Origin: Closterium sp. Naga37s-1
Lineage: Eukaryota; Streptophyta; Zygnematophyceae; Desmidiales; Closteriaceae
Direction of reading: 5' to 3'
DNA: 64,000 nt
NCBI GenBank assembly: GCA_947471745.1
Contig: CANJKZ010000082.1
Coordinates: 36,040 to 100,039 of the forward strand
The notes beneath the pieces were generated by a model. That model was not told where the DNA came from, ran no database searches, and saw only the letters and a list, made by a program, of their open reading frames with translations. Of this stretch, positions 43,002 through 52,700 are shown piece after piece. The position numbers and the translations under genes were made by a program. Position 1 is the first letter of the stretch. The number at the start of each line of letters is the position of its first letter.

Positions 43002-46001
43002 CTACACCTGAAGGGGCAGCACGAGGTGGGGGGGGATGTGAGCAAGCGACGGTGGCAGGGCGTGCAGCACGCGCCCGAAGCCTCTCAGCTGGGCGCCATA
43101 GTGCGCCGCCACCCTGCCCCGCGCATGCACCTCCACGCCCTTCCCCCACTCTGCTGCGCCCTCCCCTCCCTCTGCCAAAACCGCGTCCTCACTGCCTGCA
43201 GTGTGCGTTGGCACCAGCGTCATCCCTCCCTCCCACCTGTGCCCCTGCCCGCCCTCCACGGCGGCCTGGATACTGGCATCCCCCCCCTGCTCCCCCACCT
43301 CCCCCTGCTCCCCCACCTCCCCCTGCTCCCCCACCTCCCCCTGCTCCCCTACCTCCCCCTGCTCCCCCACCTCCCCCTGCTCCCCCACCTCCCCCTGCTC
43401 CCCCACCTCCCTCTGCTCCCCCACCCCCCCCTGCTCCCCCACCCCCCCCTGCTCCCCCACCTCCCTCTGCTCCCCCACCCCCCCCTGCTCCCCCACCTCC
43501 CTGCTGCCCACGTGCAACCGCGTCACCACCTTCCACTCCCCTGCCTCGCCTGCCCCACACGCCCTGCTGCCTCCCTCTACACTCATGCACTCTTGCTCCT
43601 CTCCCAACCCCTCCTTGCTGCTCGCACCAAGGCAGCACACACACGCGTCACCCGAGCCATGGGCATGCTCCCTCAACACACGCGCGTCGCCACAAGTCAG
43701 TTGAGCGCAAAGCGGAGGGCAGAGCAGCAGCAGGCGCAGGCAGTCAGAGACGATGCCGTCGTGCCCGTCATCGCGCCCCGAGCTGTGCATGAACGCCACC
43801 TGCACCATGTGCCGCACGGGTGATGGGCTGCTGTGAAGCACGTGGGAGGGGATGCTGTCACGTGTGTGGGAGGGGCTGGATCTGGTACGGAGTGGTGGAG
43901 TGTGGTGGTGTGGGTGGCGGTGGTGCTTGGTGCAGGTGACGATGCCGACATGTGTGGCACGTGTGGTGCCGAAAAACACCTGCCAGCCAGCCAGTGACGC
44001 ATGCACCATGGGGATGTGAGCGGCGGCAAAGGTGATGTTTTAGTCGACTCAGAAACCCCAAGGAAGTGGGTGTGACAGCAGAGTGGCGATGCATGATTGA
44101 GGTGCTGTGCGGTGTGAGGTGCGCCGCAAGGGGAGGTGCGCAGGGGGGGGTGCGCAGGGGGGGGTGCGCAGGGGGAGGTGTGCAGGGGGAGGTGCGCAAG
44201 GGGGAGGTGCGCAGGGGGAGGTGTGCAGGGGGAGGTGCGCAAGGGGGAGGTGCGCAAGGGGGAGGTGCGCAAGGGGGAGGTGCGCAAGGGGGAGGTGTGC
44301 AGGGGGAGGTGTGCAAGGGGGAGGTGGTAGGGTGTGGGAAGCGGCGTGCAGCACAGAGGCGGACAGGTGAGGTGAGAGGCTCAAGAACAGGCAGGGGGTG
44401 GTGGGGTGGCTTACCAGATCGCCTCTAGCGATGCGATCCACACTGACTGGCTGACAGAAAGCCTCCTGCAGAGCGGAGAGGCGGGTGAGAACAGACAGTC
44501 GTGACGGCAGGGAGAGGTGAGAGTAGAGAGAGGTGAGCGCAGAGCGAGGTGAGAGCAGGGAGGGGTGTGAGAACAGGGAGGGGTGTGAGAACAGGGAGGG
44601 GTGTGAGAGCAGGGAGGGGTGTGAGAGCAGGGAGGGGTGTGCGAAGCAGGCAGTGCAGCAGTTGAGCAAGGTGGCGCTCAAGGGCCCTGAAGCAGTGCCT
44701 TCCAGTGAGTGGAGTGGGTAGCACACGCACCACACGCACTGACCTGCTGGAAGGCATCTCGAGGCACCCACACTCCGGTAGATGCATACGCTCGCTGCAC
44801 TGCACGCATGCACACCACATGCCACAGCACCCAGCATGCCACAGTGCATGCACGAAAGGGAGATCACAAAGAGGACGATGAGGAGAAAGTCAAGTGACGG
44901 AGAAATAGAACTTGGTGCAACCAGTGGCACGCAACAGCGCACAGCACAGCTGCAGCTTAACAGAGCAGGGCAGAACAGGCCAGGGCAGGGAAGGGCAGCA
45001 CGCACAGGAGACGCAGGTGCGGCATTGGCTCTCGAATACACACAGGCGCGGGGCAGAGGCAATGGAGGACGAATGAGGGCGGTCAGCACGCATTCACCTC
45101 GCACGCACTCCAGCTCACCCACTCCCCTACAGTGCGTGTGCATCAATACATAATTGCCACATCCACCACTAAATGCACAGTGCGCTACAGCCGTGCCTCC
45201 AGATCCCCACGTTCCACTGCACCCGCCTCCGATTGTACGCGGGTTACACAATCACGCGGTACAGAGTCGCAGGGTCACGGGTGGGGAGCAATGGTGCCTC
45301 CCTGTGCGCCCATGTCCCGCACTGCCTGCGCTGTCCCACCGCTACACATGCACCCAACATCTCTGCGTGCTGCGCCGTGGGCGAGGGCCGGCACATTGAG
45401 GCGAGGGGAACGCACCGAGGCCGCTGCAGTCGAAGTGCGGCCCCGTGGTGCCGCCCCACAGGTACCGATCGCCCTCCGCCCTCGCCGCCTCCGCGAATGC
45501 AACCGCCGCCTCTCTCTCTCCCGCCAAGTCCGCCTCTTCCCCCACGCCCACCCCCATGCCCCCATTCTCTGCCATGCCTCCGCCTTCACACTCCCCTCCT
45601 CCGCCCTTCCGCCTGTCCCTATCCCCCGCATCGCCTGCCTCTCGCGTTGCACTCTCTAAGCCAATGGATAGGCGACGGATGGCGCCTTGAGCCACGTCAG
45701 CAGCCGATATCCACCCGGGATACGCGTCCTCGCACAGCCGGATCGGAATGGCGCCCCGTGCCACGTCGGACCCTAACGGCCGCTGCGCCTCGTGAGAGCC
45801 GAAGTGAACGGCAGCGATTTCCGGATCGCGAAGGCGGGGTTCAATTGAGGCGGCGGCGAGAGCGACGAGTCGCCGGCCCGTCCATGCCTGCGTGGCGAGG
45901 CGCGTGCAGCGCGGCGAGTCGAAGACGTCGAGGCGCGGGTGCGCCACCTCGAACAGGTGGTGGTCCGTCTGCGACAAGAGCACGACCGTCGCCGCATCCA
46001 T
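43002..46001 (-). CDS. Cyanobacterial-type NlpC/P60 peptidase with N-terminal SH3-like domain, intron-containing
   Basis: Members of this family cut gamma-D-glutamyl-diamino-acid bonds in peptidoglycan peptides. Minus-strand exons: 46001-45416 (ATG at 46001), 44799-44744, 44465-44415, then an open frame from 43979 down to the stop at 43002. Phases match at the first three junctions. Exon 1 has an SH3b-like part ([25 protein letters not shown]), a Gly/Glu-rich spacer, then YLWGGTTGP and DCSGL with the catalytic Cys at residue 192. Later exons give [32 protein letters not shown] (His241), [14 protein letters not shown] (third residue, His) and near the end [11 protein letters not shown]. The order and wording resemble the cyanobacterial dipeptidyl peptidase structures (AvPCP type). 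Between FMHSSG and YGAQLRG the frame stays open through an 18-bp array read as GEVGEQ repeats; this may be coding or intron, and a short intron after THVGI is likely. No transit peptide is visible from this ATG. The gene is divergent from CNX5. Confidence 0.82.
43268..43503. repeat. 18-bp array in the 3' half of the NlpC/P60 gene
   Basis: About 13 units of CCCCCTGCTCCCCCACCT, read on the minus strand in the gene's frame as [12 protein letters not shown] repeats. Confidence 0.9.
44125..44325. repeat. Intronic array GGTGCGCAGGGGGA in NlpC/P60 intron 3
   Basis: About 12-13 units of 14-17 bp (GGTGCGCA or GGTGTGCA plus AGGGGGA) between the third exon and the FFGTT exon. Confidence 0.85.
44520..44645. 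repeat. Intronic array GGGTGTGAGARCAGGGAG in NlpC/P60 intron 2
   Basis: About five 18-bp units plus related GAGAGTAGAGAGAGGT units, within the intron at 44466-44743. Confidence 0.8.
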
Positions 46002-46714
46002 GGCGGGGCAAGTCAGGCGAGGCGAGGCGAGGCGGAAGGCGAGTGGCCGAAACGCGCGCGAGCGACGGAACGGGATGGATGAGAGCACGGTGCTGCGTCT
46101 ACCGCGTAACACGGCTCTGCTGCTTAGCACCTTCACTCAGGTGTGGTACAAGTAGCGGTCAGGCAATACTGCGCGCGATCACTGATCACTGAACGTGCGC
46201 ATGGTCAAGGGTGATCAATCAGGGCGCGGAACATTTGCGTTCCCGCGGGCTTAGGAAACAAGTGGTTACAGGTTGTAATAACCGTTGTAATGCAAGGAGC
46301 GCAGCGCCACGAAACAACAGTACTCATTTGCCACTTTGCCGATACAAGTAATGTTCGCGACATAACCGAGTATCATTTTCTAGCTTATTTTGGAGTTTCG
46401 CCAGAATCCCGCCATCCACATTTCGACACCTCGCCGTGGGGTGTCGTGCTCGTCAGCACACATCACGATCGGCGTGGGCCTCGACTCGATCGGATTCCAC
46501 ATTGGGCCATTCAATCGTCGCATCCCTCCACAACTAAAGCGTCGTCCTCAAAACTAAATCTGTTACATTCATGGTAACCCGGAAACCATCTGTGGAGCGC
46601 CCGCGCCCTAAACCAGCAACAAAACCCTCACCCCCGCTTTTCCACTCACTCGCCTATTGTTTTGGTGAACAATCAGCGACACACGGTTACCAGCCACCAC
46701 GACAGCGGCGAGCA
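46002..46714. promoter_or_regulatory. Shared divergent promoter region of NlpC/P60 and CNX5
   Basis: About 0.71 kb separates the two divergent start codons. It contains both 5' leaders and both promoters by position. A GC-rich part near 46002-46110 adjoins the peptidase start. The middle (46150-46420) is close to neutral in composition and has a TGATCA-rich stretch (ATCACTGATCACTGAAC near 46178). No convincing TATA box or known plant element was identified. Confidence 0.5.
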
Positions 46715-49700
46715 ATGCAGGGCGACGACTCAGACGGCGCGATCGGGGGCGAGCGAGTGGCCGCGCTGAGAGCGGTGCAAGCGCGCCGGCAGGAGCTGCT
46801 GCAGGCGTTGCGGGCGTTGGATGAGGAAGATCGACGGTTGAGATTAGGCGAGGGGCGAGAGACGGAGGGGGAGAGACGGAGAGAAGGGGGTGATGACGGA
46901 AAGCGGAAGCAGGAGACCCGAGAAGCGGAGTGCGGGCAAGCGGGCGGAGGGAAGCGCAGCGGCGGAGTGGAGAGCGCGAGCGGAGCGGAATCGAATGCGC
47001 GCTCGCTGACTGGTGACGGCCCCGCGATTGGGGCGGTGGAGGGGGGGAATGGCGGGGATAGAGTCGATGGCGGGCTACCAAGGGGGAACGCAGGATTTGA
47101 GGGAGCGGGAGCAGAAGCGGGTGGCGGGGCGGGCGAGGAGGGGCGCAGCTTCGAGGCGGAGCATGCGTTGAGCGCGCGGGAGGTGCAGCGCTACTCGCGG
47201 CAGCTCATGCTGCCGTCGTTCGGCGTCGCAGGTGTGCCGCGTGGCAGGTCACACTGCCTCTCACCGCCTCTCACTGCCTCTCACTGCCTCTCACCGCCTC
47301 TCACCGCCTCTCACTGCCTCTCACCGCCTCTCACTGCCTCTCACCGCCTCTCACTGCCTCTCACTGCCTCTCACCGCCTCTCACTGCCTCTCACTGCCTC
47401 TCACTGCCTCTCACTGCCTCTCACCGCCTCTCACTGCCTCTCACTGCCTCTCACCGCCTCTCACTGCCTCTCACTGCCTCTCACCGCCTCTCACTGCCTC
47501 TCACTGCCTCTCACCGCCTCTCACTGCCTCTGCTCTAACATTCTTCCGACCACCATTTCTCTACCCTCTGCCGCTCCCCTCCCTTCCCTATCCCCAACCC
47601 GAATCCCTCCCCCCCCTCCCCCCTCCCCCCACCAGCGCAGCAGCGGCTGAGGCGCGGGTCAGTGCTGGTGGTGGGCGCGGGCGGGCTGGGGTCGCCGGCT
47701 GCACTCTACCTCGCGGCGTGCGGCGTGGGTGCGTGCGGGGGGGCGAGGGGTGGGGGCAGTGAGGGTGGTGAGGGCAGTGGGGCAGGGCGAGTGGGGGGAC
47801 AGTGCGGGCGGGTAGTGGGGGCAGTGGGTGAGTGTGACGTGGATGTTGATGGTTGCTGCGGGCGGCACCATGTTATGGTGCTGGTTGGTTTGGAGGACGA
47901 CGAGTGGGCCGCGGCGCTCCATGCCTGTGGACTAACGTGCTCACCCTTCCTTCTCTCCTCTCTTCCTCACTCCCAGTGTAACACGCTGTGTTCTCATGCA
48001 TCCCACATGCCATTCCACCCGCATTGCTGCTCGCCCGTTGCGTGTTTTGTTGTGGCATGGCACGGAATGGCATGGCATGCAGGGCGCATAGGCATCGTGG
48101 ACAGGGATGACGTGGAGCTGTCCAACCTGCACAGACAGGTGAGATGAAACGCACAGACAGGTGAGATGAAACGCACAGACAGGTGAGATGAAACGCACAG
48201 ACAGGTGAGATGAAACGCACAGACAGGTGAGATGAAACGCACAGACAGGTGAGATGAAACGCACCGACAGGTGACATGAAACGCACCGACAGGTGAGATG
48301 AAACGCACAGACAGGTGAGATGAAACGCACAGACGGGTGAGATGAAACGCACAGACAGGTAATATGAAACGCACAGACAGGTGAGATGATAAGAACAGGC
48401 AGAAAGCCGTTTCGCTCCTTCACAGTTGCTGTGCGTCAAATACATGCTTGCCATGGCGCTTCCCTGTGCTCTCACACCCGTTTCATGCCTCCACTCACCC
48501 CTTCTCCCATCAACCGTGCCCCATGCGGCCTCCAATGCCCTCCCTGCCTGCCTGCCTGCCCGGCCGCCCGCCCGCCCGCCCGCCTGCCTGCCTGCCCGCC
48601 TGCCTGTCTGCCTGTCTGTCTGTGGGTGAGGCGCGCAGATCATCCACTCGGAGGCGGCGGTGGGTCGCCCCAAGACAGAGTCCGCTGCTGCTGCCTGCAT
48701 AAGGTGATGCTGAGCTGGCACAAGGTGATGCTGAGCTGGCACCAGGTAAGGCTGAGCTGGCACCAGGTGATGTGCTGGGAGCAGGTGGCAGCTTGAAAAT
48801 TTGTTGTGTGTCTGGCAAGTGAGTGGAGAGCACAATGATGACCCGCCCACTGAGCGTGGCACAACATGGGGCACGGGGCACGGGTTGGGCCTCGTCTCTT
48901 CTGAGGCAGCCATGGCAGCCTTCCATCACAGCTGTGCATGAGAGCATGTGGCGCGTGCGTTGTTGTGTGTGTGTGTCTCGGTGCGTGGGTGGGTGTGTGG
49001 GTGGATGGGTGGGTGCATGGATGCATGCATGGGGGAGCAGGTTGAATTCGGACATCACAGTGGAGACGCACAGCCACGGCTTCACACCCGCCAATGCTGT
49101 CCACCTCGTTTCCAGGTATCCCCTCTCCCCCATGCCTCTCCCGCCATGCCTCTCCCCGCCATGCCTCTCCCCGCCATGCCTCTCCCCGCCATGCCTCTCC
49201 CCGCCATGCCTCTCCCCGCCATGCCTCTCCCCATGCCTCCCCGCAATGCCTCTCCCCGCCATGCCTCTCCCCGCCATGCCTCTCCCCGCAATGCCTCTCC
49301 CCGCCATGCCTCTCCCCGCCATGCCTCTCCCCGCCATGCCTCTCCCCGCCATGCCTCTCCCCGCCATGCCTCTCCCCGCCATGCCTCTCCCCGCCATGCC
49401 TCTCCCCGCCATGCCTCTCCCCGCCATGCCTCTCCCCGCCATGCCTCTCCCCGCCATGCCTCTCCCCGCCATGCCTCTCCCCCGCCATGCCTCTCCCCGC
49501 CATGCCTCTCCCCGCCATGCCTCTCCCCGCCATGCCTCTCCCCGCCATGCCTCTCCCCGCCATGCCTCTCCCCGCCATGCCTCTCCCCGCCATGCCTCTC
49601 CCCGCCATGCCTCTCCCCGCCATGCCTCTCCCCGCCATGCCTCTCCCCGCCATGCCTCTCCCCGCCATGCCTCTCCCCCGCCATGGCCTCTCCCCGCCAT

Positions 49701-52700
49701 GCCTCTCCCCGCCATGCCTCTCCCCGCCATGCCTCTCCCCGCCATGCCTCTCCCCGCCATGCCTCTCCCCGCCATGCCTCTCCCCGCCATGCCTCTCCCC
49801 GCCATGCCTCTCCCCGCCATGCCTCTCCCCGCCATGCCTCTCCCCGCCATGCCTCTCCCCGCCATGCCTCTCCCCGCCATGCCTCTCCCGCCATGCCTCT
49901 CCCCGCCATGCCTCTCCCCGCCATGCCTCTCCCCCGCCATGCCTCTCCCCAGCCATGCCTCTCCCCGCCATGCCTCTCCCCGCCATGCCTCTCCCCGCCA
50001 TGCCTCTCCCCGCCATGCCTCTCCCCGCCATGCCTCTCCCCGCCATGCCTCTCCCCGCCATGCCTCTCCCCGCCATGCCTCTCCCCGCCATGCCTCTCCC
50101 CGCCATGGGCCTCTCCCCGCCATGCCTCTCCCCGCCATGCCTCTCCCCGCCATGCCTCTCCCCGCCATGCCTCTCCCCGCCATGCCTCTCCCCGCCATGC
50201 CTCTCCCCGCCATGCCTCTCCCCGCCATGCCTCTCCCCGCCATGCCTCTCCCCGCCATGCCTCTCCCCGCCATGCCTCTCCCCGCCATGCCTCTCCCCGC
50301 CATGCCTCTCCCCGCCATGCCTCTCCCCGCCATGCCTCTCCCCGCCATGCCTCTCCCCGCCATGCCTCTCCCCGCCATGCCTCTCCCCGCATGCCTCTCC
50401 CCGCCATGCCTCTCCCCGCCATGCCTCTCCCCGCCATGCCTCTCCCCGCCATGCCTCTCCCCGCCATGCCTCTCCCCGCCATGCCTCTCCCCGCCATGCC
50501 TCTCCCCGCCATGCCTCTCCCCGCCATGCCTCTCCCCGCCATGCCTCTCCCCGCCATGCCTCTCCCCGCCATGCCTCTCCCCGCCATGCCTCTCCCCGCC
50601 ATGCCTCTCCCCGCCATGCCTCTCCCCGCCATGCCTCTCCCCGCCATGCCTCTCCCCGCCATGCCTCTCCCCGCCATGCCTCTCCCCGCCATGCCTCTCC
50701 CCGCCATGCCTCTCCCCGCCATGCCTCTCCCCGCCATGCCTCTCCCCGCCATGCCTCTCCCCGCCATGCCTCTCCCCGCCATGCCTCTCCCCGCCATGCC
50801 TCTCCCCGCCATGCCTCTCCCCGCCATGCCTCTCCCCGCCATGCCTCTCCCCGCCATGCCTCTCCCCGCCATGCCTCTCCCCGCCATGCCTCTCCCCGCC
50901 ATGCCTCTCCCCGCCATGCCTCTCCCCGCCATGCCTCTCCCCGCCATGCCTCTCCCCGCCATGCCTCTCCCCGCCATGCCTCTCCCCGCCATGCCTCTCC
51001 CCGCCATGCCTCTCCCCGCCATGCCTCTCCCCGCCATGCCTCTCCCCGCCATGCCTCTCCCCGCCATGCCTCTCCCCGCCATGCCTCTCCCCGCCATGCC
51101 TCTCCCCGCCATGCCTCTCCCCGCCATGCCTCTCCCCGCCATGCCTCTCCCCGCCATGCCTCTCCCCGCCATGCCTCTCCCCGCCATGCCTCTCCCCGCC
51201 ATGCCTCTCCCCGCCATGCCTCTCCCCGCCATGCCTCTCCCGCCATGCTCTCCCCGCCATGCCTACTCCCCGCCATGCCTCTCCCCGCCATGCCTCTCCC
51301 CGCCATGCCTCTCCCGCCATGCCTCTCCCCGCCATGCCTCTCCCCGCCATGCCTCTCCCCGCCATGCCTCTCCCCGCCATGCCTCTCCCCGCCATGCCTC
51401 TCCCCGCCATGCCTCTCCCCGCCATGCCTCTCCCCGCCATGCCTCTCCCCGCCATGCCTCTCCCCGCCATGCCTCTCCCCGCCATGCCTCTCCCGCCATG
51501 CCTCTCCCCGCCATGCCTCTCCCCGCCATGCCTCTCCCCGCCATGCCTCTCCCCGCCATGCCTCTCCCCGCCATGCCTCTCCCCGCCATGCCTCTCCCCG
51601 CCATGCCTCTCCCCGCCATTGCCTCTCCCCGCCATGCCTCTCCCGCCATGCCTCTCCCCGCCATGCCTCTCCCCGCCATGCCTCTCCCCGCCATGCCTCT
51701 CCCCGCCATGCCTCTCCCCGCCATGCCTCTCCCCGCCATGCCTCTCCCCGCCATGCCTCTCCCCGCCATGCCTCTCCCCGCCATGCCTCTCCCCGCCATG
51801 CCTCTCCCCGCCATGCCTCTCCCCGCCATGCCTCTCCCCGCCATGCCTCTCCCCGCCATGCCTCTCCCCGACATGCCTCTCCCCGCCATGCCTCTCCCCG
51901 CCATGCCTCTCCCCGCCATGCCTCTCCCCGCCATGCCTCTCCCCGCCATGGCCTCTTCCCGCCATGCCTCTCCCCGCCATGCCTCTCCCCGCCATGCCTC
52001 TCCCCGCCACTGCATGCCTCTCCCCGCCATGCCTCTCCCCGCCATGCCTCTCCCCGCCATGCCTCTCCCCGCCATGCCTCTCCCCGCCATGCCTCTCACC
52101 CCGCCCCACTGCCCCGCATGCATCACCAACACACCACTTGCTGATTCACACTCCCTCGTCCAGCCTTTGCTCCCACTTCCCTCCCTCCCTCCCTCCCTCC
52201 CTCCCTCCCTCCCTCCCTCCCTCCCTCCCTCCCTCCCTCCCTCCCTCCCTCCCTCCCTCCCTCCCTCCCTCCCTCCCTCCCCTCCCTCCCTCCCTCCCTC
52301 CCTCCCTCTCTCCCTCCCTCTTCTTGTTCTCCCTCGCGTTCTGACCTTCCTGCTGCCCGCACCTCTGCATGTCGTGTGAAGCAGCATCTGAATGCGTCAT
52401 TCCCTCATTCCATCTCGCCCACACCTGCTCAGCCGCACACAATGTCCCACATCCCCCCTCCCTCCATCCTCCATACCTCCTATACTTCCCTCCTCCCGCC
52501 CTCATACCTCCCTCATCCGTCCTCATCACCCCCATCTCCCCCATCACCGCCCTGCCCCACCGTCCCCCATCCCCCTCCCATCCGCCACCCCCCCCCATCA
52601 GGTACGATGTGCTGGTGGACGCGTCTGACAACGTGGCCACGCGCTACCTCGCCAGCGACGCTGCTGTCGCCGCCCGCAAGGTGCGACCGACGGCACACGG

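Noticed and set aside
49127-52105. CRISPR-like array
   Set aside because: No unique spacers between repeats, eukaryotic intron context and no cas genes.
48510-52387. Very long open frames on both strands (up to about 1200 codons) rich in GERHGG, AMPLP or PCLSP repeats
   Set aside because: They are produced by a 15-bp satellite whose period is a multiple of three. They lie in CNX5 intron 5 between exons of matched phase.
52123-52640. Glu/Gly/Arg repeat minus-strand frames
   Set aside because: (CCCT)n microsatellite in CNX5 intron 5.
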